64,000 bases of DNA from Pomacea canaliculata. Taxonomy: Eukaryota; Mollusca; Gastropoda; Architaenioglossa; Ampullariidae. The stretch spans positions 6,687,525-6,751,524 of the forward strand of contig NC_037593.1 in the NCBI RefSeq assembly GCF_003073045.1, read 5' to 3'. Shown here piece by piece: positions 45,314 to 55,966 of this stretch. A program made the position numbers and the translations under genes. The notes under the pieces were generated by a model, which saw only the letters and a list, made by a program, of their open reading frames with translations, made no database searches and was not told where the DNA came from. Each line of letters starts with the position of its first letter. Position 1 is the stretch's first letter.

Positions 45314-48300
45314 TTTGTATCCGTATTACGAGGTGTATGTGTTGACCGTAGACGGGTATTGTCTGGCTATGTACAGGTGGGGGAACTGCATCACGTTGTC
45401 CGTTGACAACAAATTAGCATGTTGATCAACTTCCCCACCTTCCTCGGCATTGTTCTTGATCCTACGCTGTTTGTCTCGCGTATTCTTTGTAGCTACAAAG
45501 TGGACTCGGTATTAAAACATTACCTTATACCCTGTTTGTCCAGCAGTGTCTTTTGTCTTTTAAGTGTCCCCAGAGACAATCTTTTGCAGACGACATAATC
45601 TATTTTTGGGGGGAGGAGAAAGAAAAAAAAAAGTGTAGGAGGAAGGGGGAATCCAAAATCAGTATCTTTGTCAAATTAGTTTTTCTCTTTTCAAAGGCAA
45701 ACAGGTGTTACTATTTTGCATAAATTGTAAATAAAATCCTTTGAATAAAAATTGAGCATGTTAATTACTAAACATTGCTTACTATTTAAAAAAAATCATT
45801 CCCTTCACAATTTTATTTTTTTTTAAAGATCAAGACTTCATATAGAGATGGTGGATAGTGCAAGACAGAAAAAAAAAAATCAAAAACCAAAATAGTCGCA
45901 CAACAACAGCAAAAATAGGAGGCTTAATATTCAGACAATTTTTATTGTACATGAATATCAAAATTAGACAGGCCACAAATGATCTCAGAACTGGACAAGC
46001 CACAAAAAGATCTTAACCATTCAGTCTATTTGTTCAAAAAAATGAAACCTTATTTTAAAAGGTAGGTGGGAAAGAGGTGTATCAAAATGTCAGTTTACCA
46101 CAAAGGAAAAATATCAAACAAAGTAAACTATCTCTAGTATTGAAAACACCTTTGTAATGTTTGTAGCAGCTGAATTTATAAGGATCACCTATGTGATCTT
46201 CCATGCACCTGCATTTTCTTCTCATAAATCATTAGAAATCCAATAACTATAAGAACTGAAATGCACGCAAGAGTTGTTTTCTGGCCATCCATCATGATTG
46301 CCCCTTACCACTCATAAAGATAGGCAGCTGTATTGGTTATTTAAATCTCTATTTCCCTTCCCTAGGGTGCTATTCATGGCAACGTAAAGCTAGGACAAAA
46401 TGCACTATTATGCAAACATTTGAAATAAGCTGATTTTGATGCTGACTATTGAAATAAATACCCCTCTTTATGACTAACTAGTCAGTAGACAGGTGCTATA
46501 AAAATAAATAAACCTCTTCATGGCTGAATAAAAAAAATAAATCAGGAAACTAACATGACTACATCTGATTCTCTCCTATCCTCCAAAAAAAAAAAAAATA
46601 AAATGAGAAAATTTCAAGTCTCAAAAAATAGCAATGAATATAATAAACCATATACCAAATATAGTTGTTCTTACCTTCTCATTAAGACAGTAACCAAAAA
46701 CAGTTACCCTGTTTCACTTCAACTGTACAAAATAAAACAAGTCACTTTAATATCTGAAGGGTCTGTGTCAATAAAAAGGGAAAGAAACAAAACATCACAT
46801 CTTGTATAGTCGAGAAACAACAATATACACGTACAACATTTGGTGAAATGCATTTAAGACTTCAAAGCTCAAAAAGCATTGACAAGCAAGACCAGAAAAA
46901 CTTGCCCAGAAAATTTTGTCTACATTAATAACATAATATTAACATGTGCACCAAACAAAAACAAACAAACCAATTTGCAGGTAAAAACCACTCGGTTGGG
47001 TTATTTTTAAAGAACTGTTTTTACTTTTACCACGGCTTTTGTGTAAATTTAACATCGGAAACAAGTACTTAACATTTAAAATAAAACAACAAATCTGAGG
47101 CACAATTAACACCTGTTCACGAATGTAAGTACCTAAATGTACAAATGCAACTGCTTGTATTCATTTGCATGCACACATTGGAAAACTGGGTATGAGACAA
47201 CGCCTGTTCAAAATCACAAGAGCAACCTTGCTGTACTCAAGTGTGGAGATAGCATTTTAAAAAAGAGGTTCATGGCAATTATTATTATTAAAAAAAAACA
47301 ACCCACAGTTGTAAATTGAGACAACAGTATGTGGTATCTGAAAGGGACAATTTGTGAATATTTACTACATTGTGAAGAGAACAGAACAAAGAATCTTTGC
47401 ACACAGTGTAAGATCCGGGCTTTTATGTGTGTTCATGCAAGCCACAGACATATATATATATGCATAAACATATATGCATTAGGATCACACATATGCATGT
47501 AAGTATAATGGTCAGTGTCGCATATTTGCTTTGATTAAACATGGACACAAGTGATGTATACATCTTTCGATTAAATTCTTGTTTAACATAATATTTGCAT
47601 TTTTTTGTACATGCATTTATTATTAGTTTAGGTGATTATGGGGAAAGGGGGCAGAAAGTATATAGACAAGGGAGCACGGATCAGAGCAAGCAGCTATTAC
47701 TCCAACATGCAACAGGTACATCACTTACAATTTTTGGTCACACATGAACATTTGATTGCAAGCTAAAGCTTTTTTTTTTTGTATCACAGAATGTTTCTGT
47801 CCAGTATCATATTGCATCTGGAAGCAATCTTCAATGGCTTGGGCCATTCTGCTTTTCTCTTAGACTGGTCTGGACAGAAACACACATCACAATAGCATGT
47901 AGCACAGGCATCCACATTATCTACACTGTAGCACAATGGATATTTAAATAAAATGATCAAACATACCTCTTGGGGTCTTCATGACTGAACTGGGTATGAA
48001 ACACTGGAAAAGGAATAGTTCTGCCATGCAGCAGACATCAGCATGAGTCTTGAAAACATGCATGTATATTCTTTGAGGCATTTAAGACATCTTTATAACC
48101 AATCACTAGTACACAAAAAAAAAAAAAAAAGAGCCCCATAGATGTGTGCAATGAACAAATCTGCTAAAATCACCTTCAGCAAAGCTTTATCTTTACACTC
48201 TTTGGTCACCCTACCCAACCCTCACTCCCATTTTCCAGCCATCATAATTAACATATGCATGAAAATTCTAAATGAACATGAAGCAAATGTTGATGTTTCT

Positions 48301-51300
48301 CAGCCTATTGATTCCTCTCACAGCTTTCTTTACTCTTGAATCGCGCAATGAAGCAGCATAAATGATTTCTACTGCTTCCAAGAACTGAAAAAAGGCCAAA
48401 ATGGAGGTCTGGTACAAGTGTTAATATTTTTTTCAGAAAATGACTTAAGTTTTGGAGACTAAATATATATATACAAACTTCATGTCAAGTGAATATAACT
48501 GTGAACATGCAAAAGCCTATGAAGGCATTATTTCAACATCTACACCTGACCACCAAACACGTTGACAGTTTATTCTATTGGTGATAGTAATACGTTCAGT
48601 CTCCCATGAATGTTCACATCAAGTGCCTTGTAAGTGGACAATGTAGCTATATCCAACAGAATATCACATGACACAACAATATTACATTACCATAAGGAAA
48701 AGACTGAATGGTTTCATTACACATTGTTCTTCATATGATGATACATAAAGCAATATTTTTCAAAAACATACCATATGCTGCAGATAAATAATGAATAAAT
48801 GCTGAGTGAGCTGGGATCAGTCGATAATATCAAAGTGCGTACTGAACACTGGTGGAACACCATACTCTTCTCAGAATTAATGCCATACATGTGACAAAAT
48901 GTACATCACAGTTTGAAAGTAAGTTTTACAGGTATGTAGATTTTACAAAGTATAATATTAAGCTTTTATCATAATAAACATTTCTTACAAGCAAAATATC
49001 ATAACACATGGACGTTTATCAATAACAAAGTCTTGACTTTTGATGTCTGCTGTTTTTAAACAGTAACGTTATATTAAAATCTGCAGTGTGCGTCATGTGT
49101 TTGGTTCTTCTACTTGATGCATACCAATCATTCAGCTTATGTGAAGCCAAAACTTAAACAAAAAGTCTTGCTAGTCTAGCTAATGGTGAATCTGAGCAAA
49201 AATCTAGGTGTTCTAGTGGCATCTTCTCAAGCTGTCAAGCATTTTAAGATCTGTACATAAATCTTTCTCGTCATATGATGCAGCCAGACCAACACATAAC
49301 ACCTTTATTTTTATTTAACTCATTTAAGTATTATTTTAGAGTGATACCAATTTTAAATTTCAAACCACAATCTTATACAAAATCACTCATTCATACAAAA
49401 TGCCTGGCAAAAAAAAAATTCAAGGTATTCATCAGATACATTATCTGATAATAAATATTAAATCATCATCAGTCCAAGGCAGGTGATTGTAACAATAAAT
49501 ATTACATCCACATTCAACAGCATTACATCCACATGTAACAATCAACTATCACAAAAAGCCTGACCAAAGATGTTTAACAAAGGAAAAAAATGTATACACT
49601 TTATCTGAGCCCACCAACCTATGGCAAAAGAATCCTCTTTGTCAAATGTAGATTTTGTAATGTATTGTGAGTGAATATAAACCTATACATAAAGTTCTCA
49701 TAATACCAACACTCACATTTTACTGGCACCTACAAAAACAAAACAATGCCAAAAACAAAATGGTCTTGCTACAAGACAAAGAGTTGTGTTCTTTGTTATG
49801 CTTCCATGCAGTTTTAGCAGTGGCAAGCTAAATGCAAGCTCTGAACAAATAAAAGAAAGAATAAACAATTATTGTAGCAAAATATTTCTCATTCCTGCAT
49901 TTACAGAATGGTAAAAGTTGTGTGTGACTTAAATGCAATATATATATAGTCAAAGAGAATACAGACAAGCAAGAATGTGTGTGAAGAGGCTGCTCCAAGT
50001 CTCTTAATGGCAAAACCAATGACTGTATGGAGCATGGTCGCCACTTTACAAGACTGCCAGCAACAGTCAAATAGTGCAAGCTACATAACCTGGCATGACG
50101 TTCTAAGACTGTTCTTCGGGGTCCTTTGAGAAATCTGCACACAACCTTTGTATCACCATGTACTGTTTCCAAAAAATCATCTATCTCACTACCTCTAGCC
50201 TACTCTCCACCTTCAACCTCCTCCATCTCCCCCACAACACACAAAGAGGTTTAATAAGAAGTGTGCATCTCAAATATCAGATAACTAAGACTAGTTTCAG
50301 AGAAGGTTAAAAAATTACAAATGATAAATGGACAAGAAGACAGTTATCAACGTAAGTCAAATAAATACCTTTCATCACCTGGAAATACCACTACTAAACA
50401 TTGTGATTACAACAAAAGCTGTGTTGTGAATATTTTAGAATCATTTTGAGTTTGAAAATTTTCCACATTCATACACACAGGTATACTAGCTGTGTTAATG
50501 CATCCAACTTCTGTCTTATTGAAGATATTTGTGATGAATTATTCAACACAAATAACATTAGCTTCAAAAGTACTGAAAATAGTAAGAACTGCATCATCTT
50601 GCATGTATCTTAGTATTCATCTTCACTGCTTTAAACTGTTGATGCTCATGTATTCTGATTGCAATAAATGAATACAACATACAGAATCATCTCCCTTGGT
50701 GTGACACTTCTTCCACATTTTAAGATATAAAACAATGGCTTTGTTTAGTTTTTTAACAGCAACAAGCAATGATTTTAAAACAGACACAATTCCAATCCAC
50801 CATGCCATTTCAGATACATCTTGCTATAAAGAAAGTAGTAATTAAAAATGGTACCTCTATCATCTCAGTGCATGAAAAAGCCAAAATTCATCCATATGTA
50901 AAAACCACATTTACCAAAGAAAATCCTGGATCACAAAAGTTGTTAGAACACCTTCCTTTTCAAAAGGAATACACAAATATCATACACTCCAAAAATATAT
51001 TCAGTGAGTAGAGACAGATGATGCAGACTTCATGATTGCAACTCCCAAAAGGCAAACAAAAAAGCCAGTTCTCATAATTAAAAAAATAAAAAAAAGGAAA
51101 ATAAAAGCGTTTGTAAGCTGTAGTGAAAAATAATTTGGTGTATAGTATTTCTCACCATCTTCATTCAGACACTGCAGCACCATGGTCATTGTTCTACCAT
51201 ACTTAACATATAAATGACAATATGTGATAAGCCTTTATGCTATTCCTTCATTTAATAATAATAATTTATTACATATATTATATTCTTTCATTTGTACAAT

Positions 51301-51566
51301 AAAATGTATCCTTACTAATTTATAACAAAATAAGCATTAAGGACTGAAATTTTTTTCTACCTGCTATGAAACAGTTCAAAGCAACTTTAATATCTTTTTT
51401 ATTCAGAGATTGCCCCATGTACACTAAACAACATCCATAATACTGCCACAAGGTAGCAAACAAGCAAATCTGCTTCTTAAAACAACAATTAAGATTTCTC
51501 ACTATTATATTACTATACATGAGTGCAAATGCTCTGACACTACTTACAAGTATACAAACACGATTT
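45314..51566. other. 3' UTRs and AT-rich non-coding DNA between convergent genes
   Basis: This stretch lies between the plus-strand cysteine-rich gene and the minus-strand zinc-finger gene. The plus-strand transcript likely ends after AATAAA at 45730-45749. On the minus strand AATAAA-type signals occur near 51267 and near 45945, so the zinc-finger 3' untranslated region is either about 0.3 kb or as long as 5.6 kb. No coding frame or recognisable repeat was found across 45.9-51.2 kb; the sequence is uniformly AT-rich with CA and ATATAT words. Confidence 0.45.
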
Positions 51567-52538
51567 TTAGTCTTTAATTCGACCTCTCCTAGTGCTAGAC
51601 ACCGAGTTGTGATTTGGCTTCAGACATTCATCACGTTTCAGTGGTTTTAAGCCATCATGCACCCGCTTGCAGTGCTTATTAAGACTCTCTAGATGCTTAA
51701 ACTCCTGCCCACACTGAGTGCACTCAAACATCTTAACATGGGAATGCGTGATCATGTGACGGTTGAGGGAGTCACTGCGAGAAAATCCCTTTCCACACTC
51801 ACGGCATACATGAGGCCTTTCTCCAGTGTGTATCCGGCGATGATTGTTGTAGTTTCCAATATCCGAGAACTCCTTGCCGCAATCTGTGCAAATGTAAGGC
51901 TTGACACCAGAGTGGATTCGTTGATGACGATGGTAGCCACCACTCCAAGAGAAAGATTTTCCACATTGCTCGCATTTGTATGGCTTAATACCATTGTGAA
52001 AACGCATGTGTGCCTCATAGTTAACACTTAATGCAAATCTTTTATCACATTCTTGACATTTAAATGGCTTATCACCATGTCGTTTGAGGTGAGTGGTTGC
52101 ATTTGAATTGTGAGAAAAACTTTTATTGCAGACTGGACACTTGAATGGCTTCTCAGCCACCTTTAACTTCTTTTGATTTTTTTCCTTTCCTCTTTCAGTC
52201 ATTTTCTTTCTTTTCTTCTTCAGTGATGTCTTTGTATGACTATCACTTTCGTGATCTTGTTTAACAACATTCTTTTCCGGTGTACTGTCAGTTGTTTCTG
52301 ATATATCTGAACCACAATCTTGGGACAATTCAAGGCCACATTCACCAAAAAGTGGCAAATTAGCAAATGGACATTCTGACGAGCTTGGAGAGAATTCTTT
52401 GCACAAGTCTCCTGCTTGTTGACAAGTGCTGTCCACTTCTGATCCAAGAATATTTTTGTCTGCAGGTGGATCTAGCATCAGACTCAAGCCAAGACTGTCT
52501 GATTCTGACATGTCCAAATGTGGCTCTGAAAATTCCAT
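51567..52538 (-). CDS. C2H2 zinc-finger protein with six fingers
   Basis: Probably a nuclear DNA-binding transcription regulator. The coding exon gives 323 residues from the ATG at 52538. The first 100 residues are acidic and Ser-rich, a lysine-rich segment (KKKRKKMTERGKEKNQKKLK) at residues about 107-126 looks like a nuclear signal, and six C2H2 fingers fill residues about 132-295. Fingers 3 to 5 have the classic CGKSF/CGKEF/CGKGF core, and linkers include HTGERP and variants such as HSGVKP. The last finger has H-x4-H spacing (HCKRVH). An upstream ATG at 52580 is in frame, but it lies within a sequence ending in a good acceptor (TTTCCATGTGTGCAG at 52571), so the ATG at 52538 with context AGGATGG is preferred. 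The C-terminus is short and basic. Such genes are too numerous in molluscs to assign orthology. Confidence 0.9.
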   Translation of the reverse strand: MEFSEPHLDMSESDSLGLSLMLDPPADKNILGSEVDSTCQQAGDLCKEFSPSSSECPFANLPLFGECGLELSQDCGSDISETTDSTPEKNVVKQDHESDSHTKTSLKKKRKKMTERGKEKNQKKLKVAEKPFKCPVCNKSFSHNSNATTHLKRHGDKPFKCQECDKRFALSVNYEAHMRFHNGIKPYKCEQCGKSFSWSGGYHRHQRIHSGVKPYICTDCGKEFSDIGNYNNHRRIHTGERPHVCRECGKGFSRSDSLNRHMITHSHVKMFECTQCGQEFKHLESLNKHCKRVHDGLKPLKRDECLKPNHNSVSSTRRGRIKD

Positions 52539-52570
52539 CCTTTTAATTTCAAATGCTTTCCAGTGGGTAA

Positions 52571-53668
52571 CTGCACACATGGAAACAGGCGGTGACTAAA
52601 TATTCATTTAGAAACAAAGACACACTTGTGAACTCCCGAAATACCATGTAAAACAGCTAATGCTGTATTTAAGAATCACAGTAATGTGATTCCCTGAAAA
52701 TGTGCTATAAAATAATGGCACACGGTTGAGTGATTGACCCTGGAATATTCTGGCATGATGGGGATGATGTTCTTACAGAAGCGATGTACAGCGGTCCACA
52801 TGATAACAATATGGGCAGAGAAAACTCAATGATTTTATTTCCAGTGTCTTCTGTGGAAAAAAAACCCGGTATTTTTCTTTTAATCAAACGTCTGTTGCAT
52901 CTTTGAAATACTTGCGCTGACGTAGTATTGTCTGTGAAGAGATGGTGCCAACGAAAGGTAAGCTGTCCTGAAAATAAACGACAACTGTACAAATACATTC
53001 AATAAACATACAGCACTCTACGATAAACGTTATAAATGTATGATAAAATACATTATTATTTTTTTTTTTGTAGATTTTTCCACCGGAAAAAATTCTGTCC
53101 GATCATTAAATATCTAATCCATGCACCGTCGTCTCTACTAACCTCATAACGCTGGCTCACAGTCGATACGACCAAGTGAGAAAAACAAGCTAAAAACACG
53201 TCATGTTGGATTATGGCCTTCTATCAAAGATCTTAGTGATAAGTTTGACAAGCTGCACCCAATTCACCGGTGACGCTTTTGACAGACAGCAATTTTCGTT
53301 TCGCTTGATCCATTTAAGGCGATCGAGTCCAACCGACGGAAATCAGAAAATGCAACTCCTCAGCGACCTTGACCGTGACTTTAACATGATGCACCCTTGT
53401 AAGGTCTTCTCAGGGAAATGGACAGAATCTTTTCATGCTTTCAGGAACAAACTTTTGAAAATATTACTAAACCACTAAAGACAATACTATTCAATTTACT
53501 GGAGTTTATTTCATCTTTGTTTGTCAAATTATAAAGACAAGTAGTAAAAATAAGTTATACTTCTCCCCTTATTCGGACCTCAAAAGTCTAAACCTATCGA
53601 TAAAAATTGAAACACGTTTACATTATGCACTTCCGGTCTAACACCTGGTAGTCTTGACAGACGTCGGC
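52571..53668. promoter_or_regulatory. Divergent intergenic region of the zinc-finger and DPH4 genes
   Basis: The zinc-finger gene runs left and DPH4 runs right from this 1.1-kb interval, so it should hold both promoters and at least one zinc-finger 5' untranslated exon. A shared bidirectional promoter is possible. Open frames at 52998-52705 (-) and 53203-53478 (+) resemble nothing I recognise. CpG density rises in 53080-53400. Confidence 0.45.
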
Positions 53669-54133
53669 ATGGAGAATTTATATGACATTCTTGAATGTGA
53701 TCCGTCTGTGTCGCAGGAGGAAGTAAAACGTTGTTATGTGAATCTTGTTTTAAAATTTCATCCGGACAAATCGCGTTCCGAAGACAGTGCTGCTTTTATA
53801 AAGTTGAAAAGGGCGTGGGACGTTTTGGGAAACCCTGTTCTTCGGCGAGAATACGACGCACGTTGGAAAGAACGATGCCTTGTTCAGGATCTGCCTGTTC
53901 AAGAAGAGGTGGAATTCTCTGAGTTCGAATTGATAGAATCTTGTTGCTCCTACTGTTATCCGTGTCGATGTGGTGGCGACTTCATACTGAGTGAGGCAGA
54001 AGCAAAGTTTCATTATGACATCGTGTGTTGTGAAATCTGCTCCTTAACTGTGAGGGTGTTGTACACAGATGCTGGTGCAGCTTCCGATTCGGCAGACCCG
54101 TGTATGGATGGTAAATCGGACAACATCAGTTAA
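53669..54133 (+). CDS. DNAJC24: Diphthamide biosynthesis protein 4 / DnaJ homolog C24
   Basis: A J-domain zinc protein required in the first step of diphthamide synthesis on elongation factor 2; in other eukaryotes it helps supply electrons to the DPH1-DPH2 radical enzyme and stimulates Hsp70. It has 154 residues (human 149). The N-terminal J domain (residues 3-66) starts with LYDILECDPS and has the HPD motif at 31-33 in LVLKFHPDKS. The C-terminal CSL/DPH-type zinc finger has cysteines at 99, 101, 121 and 124 (CRCGGDF, then CCEICS). The start at 53669 is the family's normal start. The gene is a single intact exon, whereas vertebrate orthologues are split, so it may be an intron-losing locus or a functional retrocopy. 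A poly(A) signal AATAAA lies at 55257. Confidence 0.93.
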   Translation: MENLYDILECDPSVSQEEVKRCYVNLVLKFHPDKSRSEDSAAFIKLKRAWDVLGNPVLRREYDARWKERCLVQDLPVQEEVEFSEFELIESCCSYCYPCRCGGDFILSEAEAKFHYDIVCCEICSLTVRVLYTDAGAASDSADPCMDGKSDNIS

Positions 54134-55486
54134 TACATAGTGCTTTCAGAAACGTTTCATCTGTGATCCAGTCGAACTGACCAAGACAGCGCCGTTCATG
54201 TTACATTTTATTTTTAATAGTCATGTTAACTATTAATGCAGTGGGATGAAGGCACATAATGTAAATTATGTCTTTATTCATTACAGCTTCCAGAATTAAT
54301 GAGTGAATTTTTCAAGGTACATTTTATGGAATATAGTCCAGAGGTGAAAAATATGGGGATGACCAATAGTTCTTGACATTGCAGTCATTTGTGAAGTGAG
54401 ATCTGTTTGGAATCTTAGAGTCACAAGAAGGTTAGTATTTAACCTGGAGAGCAGATGATCTTGGGTTTAAATTCTGTCTGATCCAGTTGCCTGCTCTTTT
54501 CATTATATAGTGAAACATGATGTTAAAAGGCAGAATGTTTGGCTCAACCTTTTCACAGGGTAGAGTCATTTAGCAGTTACTGACCATTTAACCCTCTAAA
54601 TCACTGGAATTTTACTTCAGATCTCATTTGAAGTAAATATTAATATAGCGGTTCATATCACATTTTTGCTGTTTATTGTGATGTCACTTCTCCATTTTAT
54701 CCTAGCTCTTGCTTTTTTGGATATGTGTCCATTAAACCTACGGCATCTCTTTACAGAGCTGGCTGCCTTGCCGTAATATAGCCTCAGTTGCTGGCACGGC
54801 GTAAAACACCAGTCCCCCCCCCATTAAACCTACAGTGATCACTCTTTACTACCAAAACACAGCTAGTCTTAGCATTGCTCTTTGTTTTACATCATATAGA
54901 CCTTTGTGAATACTGTTCAACACAAGGAGCTTGCACGTTAGCTGGGATACTGCACTATACAAATTAACTTTTCGATTATATTAAAAACTCTCTGCTTAGT
55001 CCACGTCCAGATTTACCAGCTTAAGAATTGTGGAGGAGGAAAAGGATTAATGTCTTCAATTTATACGGGAGGATGTGGGTGACTGCTTAAGGAAGATTAG
55101 GCTCTACACAAAGATTAAGCTTCACATCTAGTATGTCGATTTTTTTTTTAAGTGTACGTTCTTTGGATTTATCAGAGACTGTTCTGTGGTTTTATTTTTG
55201 TGTGAGCAGATCAAATGAAGACTAAACTTGTTTTCCCCCCTCATGTGATCCATGGAAATAAAAGTAGCTTCAGTTTATTTTCTTCTTTCTTTTTTTTTTT
55301 TGTTGTGAGCAACTAGTGTGCCGAGAAAGCAGCAATCTACGAAACTTGTCACATTTTACAACACATGCTTTTTCTCTTTCTTAGTACATACAACAGTAAC
55401 AGTAGGTTGGTCTGAGTTTTTGTTTTAAAAGAACAAAGTCCCTCTATCCCCCACCCCCCTCCAGACATGCAAGGGTCTGAAGACTG
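54134..55486 (+). other. DPH4 3' UTR with repeat insertions
   Basis: The stop codon is followed by about 1.1 kb to an AATAAA at 55257-55262, the likely end of the transcript. A tRNA-like segment (about 54410-54480) and a SINE-type tail lie within it. No further coding region is seen before the palindromic element. Confidence 0.45.
54762..54815 (+). mobile_element. Dispersed repeat tail (gastropod SINE-type)
   Basis: GGCTGCCTTGCCGTAATATA is followed by GCCTCAGTTGCTGGCACGGC and GTAAAACACC, then a C-run. It matches the repeat at 44219-44300. A tRNA-like promoter stretch with B-box-like GGGTTTAAATTC about 290 bp upstream may be the head of the same element, but this is uncertain. Confidence 0.6.
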
Positions 55487-55883
55487 AAAAGTCAAATCGT
55501 CCCAGGCCCAAAAGACGAATCTATCAGTGATGATGCAAGTAGCTATTAACATCAAATATTACAAAAAGAGTTCAAACTATACAGATACGCAAGCTCAGCT
55601 GCCTATTTTAAATAGAACCATACAAATAAGTTTAGCCACTATTTTACTATAAAAAAAAAAGCCGCATGCAGAGGTGTCTTATATTGGTGAATAAACATGG
55701 TTTTTCTCTAAAGCAATCTTATAAATTTCAGATTTTGTCAACATTTTATTGTGACTTTATGATTATTTTTTATTATTTGCAAAGACGTCACTAACTGGGC
55801 CTGGGACGATTTGACTTTTTCGGTCTTGGGACGAAATGGACACAGGTGGGACGAGTTGACTTGGTTTAGGGCGAAATGACCCA
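55487..55883. mobile_element. Palindromic MITE-like element with GGGACGA repeats
   Basis: A perfect 23-bp inverted repeat pairs 55487-55509 with 55797-55819 (GGGCCTGGGACGATTTGACT at the right). Inside and just outside the right arm the motif GGGACGAnnTGAC recurs four times with 20-25 bp spacing (55803, 55828, 55848, 55869). The interior is AT-rich and non-coding. Outer limits and target duplication are unclear. It ends about 80 bp before the TMX2 start codon. Confidence 0.6.
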
Positions 55884-55966
55884 ATTTTCCCCCCACCCCG
55901 CCCCTTGCAAGACAAAACTCAACTATAAATGTACTTGAGAGTTATCTCCCCTGCGTTCCGGTAGAA

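Noticed and set aside
52705-52998. 97-codon minus-strand open frame upstream of the zinc-finger gene
   Set aside because: No recognisable protein. It is better explained as 5' untranslated or promoter sequence of the zinc-finger gene.
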